From CAKSQF01 sp051868045 (GTDB lineage: Bacteria; Bacillota; Clostridia; Oscillospirales; CAG-272), in the NCBI GenBank assembly GCA_051868045.1, contig JBJDZN010000013.1, positions 1 through 42,791 on the forward strand: a stretch of 42,791 bases of DNA. Reading direction: 5' to 3'. Positions within the stretch are counted from its first letter, which is position 1, and the number at the start of each line of letters is the position of its first letter. A model generated the notes under the pieces. That model saw nothing but the letters and a program-made list of their open reading frames with translations, was not told where the DNA came from and ran no database searches. This document shows, piece after piece, positions 15,530 to 24,624 of this stretch. Position numbers and translations under genes: made by a program.

Positions 15530-16936
15530 TCAATCCCGGGACAAAGGCTTGTCCGCCCGTCTTTGCAGACCTGCCTCCCGATCGCACTGCCGCAGTAGCC
15601 GCAGGAGCAGAACCATGCCGATCGCCGTCATGAAAAGCTCGGCGACAAGCTGGGCGAAGGCAAGTCCGTATGGAGGAATGATGGCGTTCAGGATAAACAG
15701 AGCGGGGATTTCGAAGACCACCTTCCGGGCAATCGCCATGATCAGCGACAGCGATCCCTTTCCCACCGCCTGAAAAACGCCTACCGCCAGAAAATCCATC
15801 GCCAGGAAGGGAATGGACAGGGCAAATCCCCGCAGGAAGATGCTTCCGTAGGCAACGGTCCGGGCATCGTCCATAAAGGCGGCAACAAGGGGGGCGGAGA
15901 ACAGACAGCAGAGTACGGCAATCACGCACAGCATGCCTTCCGACACCTTTGCGGTGAAGGACAAGGTCTTCTTCATCCGCCCGGTCAGCTTTGCCGCATA
16001 GGTGTAGCCAATCAGAGGCATGACACCCTGAGAGATGCCGTTGGCGATATACATGGGAACCATTCCGATTTTATAGGCGATGCCCATTGCCGCAAGGGCA
16101 GAGGAACCAAAGGGAGATGCCAGATTGTTCAGAAGCATATGACTGATCACGTTCAGCAGATTCTGGATGGCAGCAGGAACGCCCACGGCACAGACACCGC
16201 CGGCAATCTCCTTTCGCAGACAGAATGCAGAAGGATGAATGCAGACAACCGTTCTGCGGCGTCTGACAAAGAGATAGACGAAGAAATAGCCCATGGCGAA
16301 AACATTGGAGATGCAGGTCGCCAGTGCCGCACCTTCGGCACCCATGTTCAGCCCCCGGGGAAGGATGAAGATGGGGTCCAGCAGGATATTCAGGAAGCAT
16401 CCCGACATGGAACCGATTCCGGCATGGAGGGTCGCCCCTTCGGATCGGATCATGTATGCGATAACCACGCTGAGAATCGAGGGAGCCGCACCGATGATAA
16501 CCGTCCAGAAAAGGTAGCGGCGGGTGGGATCGGCGGTCGTTGCATCGGCACCCAGCAGTCGAAGCAGGGGCGTGAGGAAGATAAGGCAGAGCAGAGAATA
16601 GAGGATTCCGCTGATCAGGGAGCCGTAGAAGCCGAAGGCGGAGCTGCGGCGCAGAGTCTCGCCGTCCCGCCGACCCATGGCACGGCTCATCATACTGGAA
16701 CTGCCCACTCCGAAGAGATTATTGACGGCGTTAAACGCCAGCAGGACGGGAGCGGCAAGCGTGACGGCGGCGGTCTGAACCGGGTCATTCAGGAGTCCCA
16801 CGAAATAGGTATCAGCCAGACTATAGAGAACCGCCACCAGGCAGCTTACCACCGTGGGCAGGGACAGGGTCGCCACCGCACGGGGAATCGGCGTTTCTTC
16901 AAAAAGGGTGGATTTTTCGGTTGTTGCTTTTGACAA
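15530..16936 (-). CDS. MATE-family efflux transporter
   Basis: This 468-residue protein has about 12 membrane helices in two homologous bundles. The N-terminal half has the usual PTVVSCLVAVLYSLADTYFVG start and a GVGSSSMMSRAMGRRD loop. MATE proteins export drugs or metabolites using sodium or proton gradients; the substrate is unknown. The start is TTG, with GAAGG 8 bases upstream. A consensus promoter lies 79-107 bases upstream, with a perfect palindrome next to its -35 element, so a repressor may control it. Confidence 0.9.
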   Translation of the reverse strand: MSKATTEKSTLFEETPIPRAVATLSLPTVVSCLVAVLYSLADTYFVGLLNDPVQTAAVTLAAPVLLAFNAVNNLFGVGSSSMMSRAMGRRDGETLRRSSAFGFYGSLISGILYSLLCLIFLTPLLRLLGADATTADPTRRYLFWTVIIGAAPSILSVVIAYMIRSEGATLHAGIGSMSGCFLNILLDPIFILPRGLNMGAEGAALATCISNVFAMGYFFVYLFVRRRRTVVCIHPSAFCLRKEIAGGVCAVGVPAAIQNLLNVISHMLLNNLASPFGSSALAAMGIAYKIGMVPMYIANGISQGVMPLIGYTYAAKLTGRMKKTLSFTAKVSEGMLCVIAVLCCLFSAPLVAAFMDDARTVAYGSIFLRGFALSIPFLAMDFLAVGVFQAVGKGSLSLIMAIARKVVFEIPALFILNAIIPPYGLAFAQLVAELFMTAIGMVLLLRLLRQCDREAGLQRRADKPLSRD

Positions 16937-17014
16937 AAGACAAACCTTCTTTCATTTGAAAGGACAGGGAATCCTCCACTGTCCGAAATCCGGAAATGGA
17001 AGCCGGATTTTTTT

Positions 17015-17043
17015 ATTGTATCACATTCTGCGCAAAATTGCAA
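17015..17043 (-). promoter_or_regulatory. Promoter of the MATE gene
   Basis: On the minus strand TTGCAA and TACAAT are separated by 17 bases. Confidence 0.75.
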
Positions 17044-17046
17044 GAT

Positions 17047-17070
17047 ATTTTTCCACATTTGTGGAAAAAT
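17047..17070. promoter_or_regulatory. Operator-like palindrome upstream of the MATE promoter
   Basis: ATTTTTCCACA (17047-17057) and TGTGGAAAAAT (17060-17070) form perfect 11-base arms around TT. The site ends three bases from the -35 element. The same TTTTCCACA/TGTGGAAAA core makes up the inverted repeat at 8800-8836. Confidence 0.5.
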
Positions 17071-17172
17071 GTTGGGGGAAGTCCTGCCGAGGCAGACGGC
17101 AATTCATCAGCCAAAGGTGCGCCGACCCGAGAGGATGGGACTTTTCACCGTTTCTCGGAAGACTCGCCAAGA

Positions 17173-17205
17173 GGGGAGAAAAACCGGAATGAGGTTTTTC
17201 TCCCC
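17173..17205. repeat. 13-bp hairpin in the long gap 16937-17549
   Basis: GGGGAGAAAAACC (17173-17185) pairs with 17193-17205 around a 7-base loop. No gene is recognisable in this 613-base gap. It otherwise holds the MATE promoter, its palindrome and the repeat at 17385-17492. Confidence 0.5.
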
Positions 17206-17384
17206 CCAAAATACCGGATCTGTCCCCGGTGGAGTCCGGAATAAAACGAAACGGAGCTGTAAAAAAAGTCCACAATTTTCATCGTGGACTGTCAAAGTGC
17301 ACAAATTCAACATCCGCTTTTTCTCTTGACCCAAAAGGCGCAAGAGAAAAAGCTCAGCAAAAAGAGAAACGCCGAGGGGAATTT

Positions 17385-17492
17385 CGCACTCTGCGGAGTG
17401 CGACGAGGGCTATGCGCCCTCGACCCCACCGCCTTTTGAAAAAGGCGGGCGAAAACTTTTGTACAAAATGACAATACCTTACACTTTTTTTA
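17385..17492 (-). repeat. Dispersed multi-hairpin repeat, copy A
   Basis: Three hairpins stand in tandem: CGCACTC/GAGTGCG (17385-17402), CGAGGGC/GCCCTCG (17404-17422) and CCGCCTTTT/AAAAGGCGG (17429-17448). About 60 bases from 17429 to 17492 are nearly identical, in reverse complement, to 24498-24560, including the TACAAAA and AGTGTA words. It may also end transcription of the oxidoreductase gene. Confidence 0.65.
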
Positions 17493-17549
17493 CAGCCCCT
17501 GTTCCTTTGCAGCTTAACCGTCAGATTTTGCCTTCGACGTCAGGTTCCG

Positions 17550-18614
17550 TCACAGGGCAATCTCCCGCCGCTGATCTGCGGAAGAATAAAGGGAATCCAG
17601 AAGCCTTGCGCTTTCCAGAATATTTTTGATATGACTGCGGTTGGGCACACCGGTCTCCGCCGACTCCAGGAAGGCAAGGTCTTCCTGCAGGTACATATCG
17701 GGAATGTCGTATTCGGGCTTGATGGTTTGCAGGGTTTCGCCGTCATAATACTCGAATTTTCCGCAATAGGTCAGCCGTGCGCCGCCCTTGTCGCCCATGA
17801 AGTCGATAAACATATCGTTCTGCTGAATGTTCTCCGCCCATGCGCCGTTGAAAGAGATACTCGCCTTGTCGGTGCGGATGTAACCGGTGACGAAATCCTC
17901 TACGTCGTTGGTGCCCTGCTCCACGTCCGAGGTATCCTCCGCCCACATGGAATGGTAGCGGTAGGCCTTCATATCCTTCGCCATTTCGGAGTAGGCATCG
18001 CAGGTCACGTTCTGCAATTTCGCACCGCCGAGAACATAAAGGATCAGGTCCAGAAAATGCACGCCCCAGTCAATCAGCACACCGCCTCCCGACTGCGCCT
18101 TGGTGGTAAAGGGTCCGCCAAGTCCCGGAATCGAACGGAAGGAACGGAAAGAGCAATAGATGTGGTAGAGTTTGCCGAACTTTCCCTGACGGTTCATCTG
18201 CTCCAGCATTTCCACCGACTTGTGATACCGATTGCACACACCGATGTTCAGGATTTTTCCCTGTTTTTCGGCTTCCTCCGCCATTTCAACGGACAGCGCA
18301 TAGTTGACCGTAATCGGTTTTTCACAGAAGACGTGCTTTCCGGCACGCAGGGCATCCATGGTCACCGTATAATGGGCATAGTTGGGCGTCAGCACATACA
18401 CTGCCGTCACTTCCGGGTCCTTCAGCGCAATATGATAGTCGGTAATAACCTGCTCCACGAAGGCGTACTGCTCCTTCATTTGCTCTGCCTTTTCCGAAAT
18501 CAGATCGCAGGCATACTTCACCCGAAGCCCTTCTATTCGGGAAAACGCCGGAAAATGGGCGTTTCTCGCAATTCTGCCGCATCCGATCACCGCAATTACT
18601 TTATCCTTATTCAT
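17550..18614 (-). CDS. Gfo/Idh/MocA-family oxidoreductase
   Basis: This 354-residue protein has an N-terminal Rossmann fold with VIAVIGCGRIARNAH (about 5-19), then the family motif CEKPITVN (about 94-101) and a C-terminal substrate domain. Family members oxidise or reduce sugars, inositols or related compounds with NAD(P). The substrate here is unknown, but the fucosidase-like genes beside it suggest a sugar. The start at 18614 is set by AGAGG/GGAG upstream and by the Rossmann start; an earlier in-frame Met would put about 50 unrelated residues in front. A consensus promoter lies 58-86 bases upstream. Confidence 0.9.
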   Translation of the reverse strand: MNKDKVIAVIGCGRIARNAHFPAFSRIEGLRVKYACDLISEKAEQMKEQYAFVEQVITDYHIALKDPEVTAVYVLTPNYAHYTVTMDALRAGKHVFCEKPITVNYALSVEMAEEAEKQGKILNIGVCNRYHKSVEMLEQMNRQGKFGKLYHIYCSFRSFRSIPGLGGPFTTKAQSGGGVLIDWGVHFLDLILYVLGGAKLQNVTCDAYSEMAKDMKAYRYHSMWAEDTSDVEQGTNDVEDFVTGYIRTDKASISFNGAWAENIQQNDMFIDFMGDKGGARLTYCGKFEYYDGETLQTIKPEYDIPDMYLQEDLAFLESAETGVPNRSHIKNILESARLLDSLYSSADQRREIAL

Positions 18615-18671
18615 ACTCCAACCTCTTATATCCCAGTTTTCACGGACGGTCAATCCGCCCGCATTGGCTCT

Positions 18672-18700
18672 ATTATACAACACAATCAAGGATTTGTCAA
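18672..18700 (-). promoter_or_regulatory. Promoter of the oxidoreductase gene
   Basis: On the minus strand a perfect TTGACA and a perfect TATAAT are separated by 17 bases. Confidence 0.85.
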
Positions 18701-18843
18701 TCCTTTTCGATTCTTTCGGTCCAAGGAGAAAATCAGGCAACTTCCCCGCAGGCAAGCCCACAGCAGGGAATGCCGATCAAAGGGTCCGACAGCAAAAGGC
18801 GGGGGAAACCCTTTGTGTAAAAGGACAACTTATCGACAGACTG

Positions 18844-18869
18844 AAGGCTCCCCGAAGGGAGCCTTTTCG
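18844..18869. terminator. Hairpin after the large fucosidase gene
   Basis: AAGGCTCCC (18844-18852) pairs with 18857-18865 around CGAA. The T residues lie on the plus-strand side, so it is a weak terminator for the minus-strand gene. The rest of 18701-18894 shows nothing. Confidence 0.5.
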
Positions 18870-18894
18870 TCAGATTGCTATGGCGTTTTGGGGA

Positions 18895-21800
18895 TCAATT
18901 GGATTTCTTCTTCCGTCCGATCAGCACACCGGCAACTACCGCCAGCAGGATCAGGACTGCCGCACCGCCGAGGACCCAGGGCAGGGGACTCTTCGAATCG
19001 CCGGGATTTGCAGGATCGGCAGGAGCTGTCGCTTGATCGCTATCGGTGGGAACCTCCACCGTCGAATCCAAATAGACGGCAGGGATCAGGTGGTATTTCG
19101 CATGCTTCAGTGCCGACTTGGCAAGGTCAATCTCGCTTTGCGTCGCATCGGTCTTGTCCAGCACCGCTTTGGCATCGGACAGTGCCGCCTCAAACGCCGC
19201 TACGCTGTCGGCAGTATATCCGTCGGTGGACAGGGTTCCGTATTCCGACACCAGTGCCGACAGGGCATCCGACGAAATTCCACGGACTGCCAGCGACAGA
19301 GTCACCTGATAGGGCGTGTTGCTGATTCTGCCGCGAACGGTATAGCTTCCCTTGGTGGACAGCATCTCGGCAGGGTATCGGTTCCAGACCACCCCTGCCT
19401 CTACCTGCTGACCGTTGACGCTCAGGGGAAGGGTTTCGGGAAGGCTTTCGGCTCCCACGGACAGCTCCCAGGTGAGATTGTCAAGTCCTGACACCGTTGC
19501 GGTCGTCTGAACGCTCTTCAGCTCCTCCAATGCGGCGGTCAGGTCGTTGTACCGGACCTCTGCCGCCTCTTCGGAAAGTCCTTCGGCGAGTGCCGATGCC
19601 GCCTGATCCCGCAGGGCGAGCGCAGAGGCAAAGGAATCGGCAGGATAGTCGTAAACCGACAGCAGCTCGAAGGAGGAGATCAGGGTAGACAGCCGAATCT
19701 CGGCATCGTTTTCTCCCGCAGCCTTCAGGAACACAACCTCGCTCATGCCGATGTTGGTGGTGGAGCCGTAGGTGGACAGCAGATCGAACCGGAAGTATCT
19801 CGCTTCGACTCTGCCCAGGGTCAGCAGATCGGAAGCCGGTTCGTTCTCAGAACCGCTTGCCTTGCTCAGGGTGAATCTTCCAAGAGAGGTCCAATCGTCA
19901 TCGGCAGGGTCGTCCGATGCGGAGATGAAGACCTCCATCTCCTTGACGCCACGGTTGGTCAGGTCCAGCTGATTGTGGTTCCAGATCAGCAGATTGGTCA
20001 CGGTCTGAACCGTTCCCAGATCAAAAGTCAGGGTTGCGGTGGTCTTGCCGTCGGCGGAATGCCACATGGTGGTAGCATTGTAGGGATTGTCGTGGGTAGA
20101 CAGCAGAATGTTGTCCTCGCAGACGGTCAGACCGTCTCCGCTTGCCAGATGTCCGATGCCTGCCCAACCGGAGGGATTGCCATCTCCCCAATAGGAGGAC
20201 GCCGTAACATTCGAAACGGGGATCTGAGTGAATCCGCCCGATGCAGACATCGGGGCATTCACCGTAACGGTAGCCTCGACGATAAAATCAGAGCCTTCAG
20301 GGGTGGCAGTCAGAAGGTAACTGCCGCTGACATCGGGATTATAGCCCTCATAGGACCAATTCAGCGTCTTCTCCACCGGCGATCCGTCGGCGGTGATGAA
20401 ATACGCCGACTGGGGCAGGGGAAGATCGGTTCCGGCAGTTCCGGCAGCCACGCTGATACCGTCGATGCCTTCACGCATTCCCACAACCCGGTCATCCTCC
20501 ACTCCCTTGGGATTCAGGATAACCTCGGCAAGGGAAAGCTGTCCTCTGGGGGAAAGCATGATACAAACGTAACGTCCCGTCAAGCCCCCAAGGTCAAGGG
20601 TATAGCAGTCCTCCACCCTTACGCCCTCTGTCAGCTTGAAGGCAGTCACATCGGGATCGGCAGACAGACTGTCAAAGGACATGGTGTCGGTGTCAAAGGG
20701 CTTTTCCGATATAAAGACGGTGGCATAGCGGGCACCGGTCTTGCCTGAGGTTCCGGTATAAACGATCAGCTTGCCCAGCTCTGCGGAGTAGCCGATGTCT
20801 GCCATCCACCAGGGTTCCAGCTCGGAGTTGGTCCGGGAGGCGGTGGAGTGATCGTAGTCAGCATCGGTATAGCCGTCCACGGCACGGATCGCCGGTGCAT
20901 TGGAGGACGACCCTTCTGAGTCGGTGGAGGACTGTATTGCCTCCTTATGGAAGAGCAGATTGTTGTGATAATCGTAGTCCGCCGCCCACCTTTCGGGGAG
21001 TTCCACGGTATCTGCCGGTTTTTCGTAGCCTTTTCCGATGTCTGCCAGCAGATTCTTATAGGCGTCAATCAGAACGCCCTGCTTGTTGGGGGAGCAGTTG
21101 AGAATAAAGACGGTATTGGACTCCGTGAAGGGATTGACGTTCTGATTCAGAACCCAATCCACATCCTTGAAGTCGGAGGTTTCATAGAAGTCGCACCAGA
21201 ACCAGTGTGCGGTGGGGGTATTGCAGGAAATGTTCACGTTGTCAAACCAGTCGGGAACCTCCTGTCCTGCCGCAGACTCAAACATGGCAATCTGGCTGTG
21301 GCTGTTGTTCGCCTCGCAGGAAATGTTGATCACCAGACAGTCGGGCTGATAGGTGTGAACCAGATTGACGATTTCTTCGTAGGGAAGCTCGGCATAGTGT
21401 GGACCGCCCCAATAGGCGTTCCAGCCGTCAAAAATCAGGAAGGGAATCTCTCCGTAGCCTGTCAGCAGTTCCCGCAGCTGTGCCTTGATGAACTCCACGT
21501 CGCTGTCGGTGCAATCGGAGGAGGTGATCTTGTGCTTGACATCCAGCATGGAGAAATAAAGTCCCGGCAGGATGCCCTCGGCACGGCAGCCCTCGACGAA
21601 CTTTTCGACCACGTCGGTCTTCAGTCTGGCGGCACCGACATCGTAGTCGGTGTAGGCAGAATCCCAGAGGTCAAAGCCGTCATGATGCTTGGTGGTCAGA
21701 ACGGCGAAAGTCATGCCTGCGGATTTTGCCGCAGCCGCCCAGCTCCGACAGTCAAGTTCGGAGGGATTCCACTGGGTCGGACGGAAGGTGGACTGATAGG

Positions 21801-22290
21801 ATTCGCCGCCCCAGTCTCCGCCGACGGAGGCAAATTCATAGGTGGCACTGTTGAAGTGAAGGAACATTCCGAACCGCAGGTCCAGGAAATCCTGTACCAG
21901 CTCCATGGTATGCTCATATTCTTCGATGGCGGGGTCCTTTTCGCCGACGAGGACGGCACAGCTTGCCACATATCCGTCCTTTTCCGCAATAACGGTGGTT
22001 TTGCCGACCTTGAGTCCAAACACCTCGCCGGACGGCGTGACGGTGGCAATCGACTCATCGAGAGAGGACCAGGTAATGGACCCGTCGGACAGTCCGATCT
22101 CACGGGGAACCAGGGTGAAACTGCCTCCGGTTTTCAGGGTAATCTGTTCACGGGTCAGATAAAGTCCGGTGAAATCGTAGTCATTCTTGGCATTTGTCGC
22201 CGAAACGGGCAGGGAAATGGCAGGAGCGCAGGTCATCAGAATGGCAAAAAGAAGAAAGGAAGCGAGAATTCGGGTCATTTTTTTCATCAT
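18895..22290 (-). CDS. Large surface-anchored GH29-type alpha-L-fucosidase
   Basis: The protein has 1131 residues. Domains in order: signal peptide (about 1-31), BIG2 Ig-like domain (about 42-115), GH29-like catalytic domain (about 125-430), two F5/8-type C (CBM32-like) carbohydrate-binding domains (about 450-600 and 690-835), helical FIVAR-like and Ig-like segments, and a C-terminal membrane helix with an RKKKSN tail. GH29 signs are FLHFNSATYEF, TTKHHDGFDLWDS and LIFDGWN; Asp288 is the likely nucleophile, by family comparison. It probably trims terminal fucose from host or plant glycans outside the cell. CGGAGG precedes two tandem ATGs. It lies 17 bases behind a smaller paralogue in one operon. 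Confidence 0.85.
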   Translation of the reverse strand: MMKKMTRILASFLLFAILMTCAPAISLPVSATNAKNDYDFTGLYLTREQITLKTGGSFTLVPREIGLSDGSITWSSLDESIATVTPSGEVFGLKVGKTTVIAEKDGYVASCAVLVGEKDPAIEEYEHTMELVQDFLDLRFGMFLHFNSATYEFASVGGDWGGESYQSTFRPTQWNPSELDCRSWAAAAKSAGMTFAVLTTKHHDGFDLWDSAYTDYDVGAARLKTDVVEKFVEGCRAEGILPGLYFSMLDVKHKITSSDCTDSDVEFIKAQLRELLTGYGEIPFLIFDGWNAYWGGPHYAELPYEEIVNLVHTYQPDCLVINISCEANNSHSQIAMFESAAGQEVPDWFDNVNISCNTPTAHWFWCDFYETSDFKDVDWVLNQNVNPFTESNTVFILNCSPNKQGVLIDAYKNLLADIGKGYEKPADTVELPERWAADYDYHNNLLFHKEAIQSSTDSEGSSSNAPAIRAVDGYTDADYDHSTASRTNSELEPWWMADIGYSAELGKLIVYTGTSGKTGARYATVFISEKPFDTDTMSFDSLSADPDVTAFKLTEGVRVEDCYTLDLGGLTGRYVCIMLSPRGQLSLAEVILNPKGVEDDRVVGMREGIDGISVAAGTAGTDLPLPQSAYFITADGSPVEKTLNWSYEGYNPDVSGSYLLTATPEGSDFIVEATVTVNAPMSASGGFTQIPVSNVTASSYWGDGNPSGWAGIGHLASGDGLTVCEDNILLSTHDNPYNATTMWHSADGKTTATLTFDLGTVQTVTNLLIWNHNQLDLTNRGVKEMEVFISASDDPADDDWTSLGRFTLSKASGSENEPASDLLTLGRVEARYFRFDLLSTYGSTTNIGMSEVVFLKAAGENDAEIRLSTLISSFELLSVYDYPADSFASALALRDQAASALAEGLSEEAAEVRYNDLTAALEELKSVQTTATVSGLDNLTWELSVGAESLPETLPLSVNGQQVEAGVVWNRYPAEMLSTKGSYTVRGRISNTPYQVTLSLAVRGISSDALSALVSEYGTLSTDGYTADSVAAFEAALSDAKAVLDKTDATQSEIDLAKSALKHAKYHLIPAVYLDSTVEVPTDSDQATAPADPANPGDSKSPLPWVLGGAAVLILLAVVAGVLIGRKKKSN

Positions 22291-22307
22291 AAACCTCCGA
22301 TGTTTCT

Positions 22308-23270
22308 TTATCTGCTGAGCCAGCCCTCGGGAAGGGTTGCGATAGGCTCCGGCAGGGTCAGTCCCTCGCCGATGCGGGCGAATTCCTCCACCTGATTTTG
22401 ATTGAGGGTGCCGTCAGGCAGGGGAGACAGATTCATAATCAGGGCGATGTTCATAGGGTAGTACTTCTTCATGAGTGCGTGAACCCATTCTGCCTTTTTT
22501 ACGGGGGTCACGCCGTCGTCGAATCGGCTGAACCAGGTATTGGTCAGCTTCTGGCAGAGAATGCCGGGACCGGAGAAACTGCCCTTCACGTCCTGTCCTG
22601 CGCCGTTTTCGTAGAAGATGATGTCGGTTCCCTTGATGCCCTCGGTGCAGCCGATGTTCATCAGCAGGCAGTGAGGCTGGAGGGATTTGACCAGTGCGTC
22701 GATCTCCTCGAAGGGAAGATCATGATAGGAGGGACCGCCCCAGGGAGCGTTCCAGCCGTCCACGATCAGGAAGGGAATCTCGCCGTAGTTTGTCAGAAGC
22801 TCGGTGATCTGACCCTTGACCATTTTCTTATGCTCCTCGGTGCATTTGGCTCTGCCCAGTCCGCTTGTCAGATCGAGAACCGAAAAATACAGACCCGCAA
22901 CCAGACCTTCCTTTCGGCAGGCGTCAAGATAAGCGGCAACCACGTCGGTTTTCAGGGTGGCGTTGCGGACGCAATGCTCGGTGTAGGCACTGTCCCAGAG
23001 GCAGAAGCCCTCGTGATGCTTGGTGGTCAGTGCGGCGAAGCGTCCGCCCGAACTTTTGATGGTCTTTGCCCAGCTTTCGGGATCCAGATTCACCGGATTC
23101 CAGTCCTTGGGATCGAAGGGGAACCGTCTTGCTTGTCCGCCGTTTTCCACGCCGAATTCCCAGTCCTCGGTTTCCCGGCTGTGGAACTGCACCGTTGCAC
23201 TGTTGAAGTGGATAAAGGAGCCCAGCCGCAGATCCACGAAGTCTTTCTGAAGCTTTTGAAATTCTGTCAT
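22308..23270 (-). CDS. Cytosolic GH29-type fucosidase-like enzyme
   Basis: This 320-residue protein has no signal peptide or extra domain. It aligns with the catalytic domain of the downstream large enzyme: SFIHFNSATVQF, TTKHHEGFCLWDS and LIVDGWN, with Asp171 in the presumed nucleophile position. It is short for GH29 and lacks the usual C-terminal beta-sandwich, so the assignment rests on the barrel. It probably acts on imported oligosaccharides. It is the first gene of the operon, behind a near-perfect promoter (23307-23335) and GGAGGA, and divergent from an AraC regulator. Confidence 0.8.
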   Translation of the reverse strand: MTEFQKLQKDFVDLRLGSFIHFNSATVQFHSRETEDWEFGVENGGQARRFPFDPKDWNPVNLDPESWAKTIKSSGGRFAALTTKHHEGFCLWDSAYTEHCVRNATLKTDVVAAYLDACRKEGLVAGLYFSVLDLTSGLGRAKCTEEHKKMVKGQITELLTNYGEIPFLIVDGWNAPWGGPSYHDLPFEEIDALVKSLQPHCLLMNIGCTEGIKGTDIIFYENGAGQDVKGSFSGPGILCQKLTNTWFSRFDDGVTPVKKAEWVHALMKKYYPMNIALIMNLSPLPDGTLNQNQVEEFARIGEGLTLPEPIATLPEGWLSR

Positions 23271-23306
23271 TCTTATGTCCTCCGTTATCAGAAGTTTTGC
23301 CTTTTC

Positions 23307-23335
23307 ATTGTATCACCCGACCCATCCCTTGTCAA
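23307..23335 (-). promoter_or_regulatory. Promoter of the fucosidase operon
   Basis: On the minus strand a perfect TTGACA and TACAAT are separated by 17 bases, 37 bases before the start codon. Confidence 0.85.
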
Positions 23336-23405
23336 GGCAAATCGGAAAATCTCAAACTATTTTGGAACAAATCAAAATATTTTTGAATTTTATCTTTGAA
23401 AAGAC

Positions 23406-23434
23406 TTGCAATTTTTGTGCAGATTTGTTAAAAT
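23406..23434 (+). promoter_or_regulatory. Promoter of the AraC gene
   Basis: TTGCAA and TAAAAT are separated by 17 bases, giving a 5' leader of about 150 bases. The 317-base divergent gap (23271-23587) holds both promoters, so the regulator could bind between them. Confidence 0.65.
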
Positions 23435-23587
23435 GGGGATAAGAAAGATGCCGGTTGCGGTTTCGGACAGGGTTATCTCTTCTTTCCCGTGTCGGATTTG
23501 TCCCCCATGAGGGTAGCGTCGGTATATCCGCATGCCTTCGTTTCCCGCCGAACCGACTTTCTGCCGCCGTCAAGGAGGTTTCTTTGC

Positions 23588-24463
23588 ATGAAATCCAAAA
23601 TACCCACCCCATCGGTGCTTCTTCTGCCCAAAGAGGTCTATCTGGGAGATGCCGACTTCGATCTCGCCGACTGCTACTCGGAAAATGCCAGCTCCTTCAA
23701 CGATCGGCTGCATTTCCACGATTTTTATGAGCTGTCCGTAATCTATGAAGGCAGGTCGGATTATCTTGTCAGCGGCGAACTGTTCGGCATGAAAAGAGGA
23801 TCGATCCAGCTGATCCGTCCCAGCGACTACCATCGCCAGAATGTGGCTCCCGGCGAACACATCCGATATTTCAACCTGATGTTCACCGATGCCTTTCTGC
23901 CGTCATCCCTTCAGGAAATGCTGAACGCCGACAGCCGTCCCCTGTGCATTAACCTGCCAGAAGGCGGGGAATGGTCCTATCTTCTCTCATCGGTTCGCTA
24001 TACCATGGTGCAGTTTGACCGCTCCCCCGATGATGCCCTGACCGCCATGCTGTGCCGCAGTCTTGTGGAGCTGCTATGCTATGCCGTTCTGCGGGGACGG
24101 GACTCATCGGGCGGGAACGAGGGCGGCACAGCAGAGGAGTCCGTGCGGATCGCCATGGGCTATGTGCAAAAAAATTACCGCCGACCCATCACCCTTTCGG
24201 ATGCGGCATCGGCAGCGGGACTGTCGGAGGCATATTTTTCTACCCTTTTCAAGCGGGTCATGGGCATCCCGTTCTCCGACTATCTGGCGTCCTATCGGCT
24301 GAAGATTGCCGACCGCTATCTGCACACCGGCGATCTTCCCATCAAGCAGATCGCCGCCCTGTGCGGATTCTCCTCGCCGGGGTATTTTATCACAAGGTAC
24401 AAACGTCAGTACGGCACCACGCCGAAAAGAGCAAAAAAGGGCAGGGAAGAATCAAAGCTGTAA
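23588..24463 (+). CDS. AraC-family transcriptional regulator
   Basis: This 291-residue regulator has an N-terminal cupin sensor (HFHDFYELSVIYEG, RPSDYHRQNV) and two C-terminal helix-turn-helix motifs (TLSDAASAAGLSEAYFSTLFKR; IKQIAALCGFSSPGYFITRYKR). Such proteins usually activate sugar-use operons when their ligand binds. It is divergent from the two GH29-like genes, which it probably controls. The start at 23588 has AAGGAGG 9 bases upstream; an earlier in-frame ATG (23489) has no ribosome site. A possible binding site is the gap 23335-23406, but no clear repeat is visible there. Confidence 0.92.
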   Translation: MKSKIPTPSVLLLPKEVYLGDADFDLADCYSENASSFNDRLHFHDFYELSVIYEGRSDYLVSGELFGMKRGSIQLIRPSDYHRQNVAPGEHIRYFNLMFTDAFLPSSLQEMLNADSRPLCINLPEGGEWSYLLSSVRYTMVQFDRSPDDALTAMLCRSLVELLCYAVLRGRDSSGGNEGGTAEESVRIAMGYVQKNYRRPITLSDAASAAGLSEAYFSTLFKRVMGIPFSDYLASYRLKIADRYLHTGDLPIKQIAALCGFSSPGYFITRYKRQYGTTPKRAKKGREESKL

Positions 24464-24497
24464 AAAGGGATGTCATGAAATCTTGCCCCAAGAGACG

Positions 24498-24588
24498 GTA
24501 AAAAGTGTAGGGTACGGTCATTTTGTACAAAAGGTTTCGCCCGCCTTTCTCAAAAGGCGGGCGAGAATTTTATGTAAATGACCGTACC
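24498..24588. repeat. Dispersed multi-hairpin repeat, copy B, also a terminator
   Basis: A nested palindrome: outer arms GGTACGGTCATTT (24511-24523) and 24576-24588, inner arms CGCCCGCCTTT (24538-24548) and 24553-24563. It is followed by TTTCTTTTTT. Bases 24498-24560 nearly match the reverse complement of copy A (17429-17492). It sits between two convergent genes. Confidence 0.7.
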
Positions 24589-24624
24589 TTTCTTTTTTAA
24601 CTGCCCCGGTTCAACTTTCTGAAA

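Noticed and set aside
20947..22395. Long plus-strand frame opposite the large fucosidase
   Set aside because: No domain, no ribosome site, and exactly opposite a strongly supported catalytic domain.
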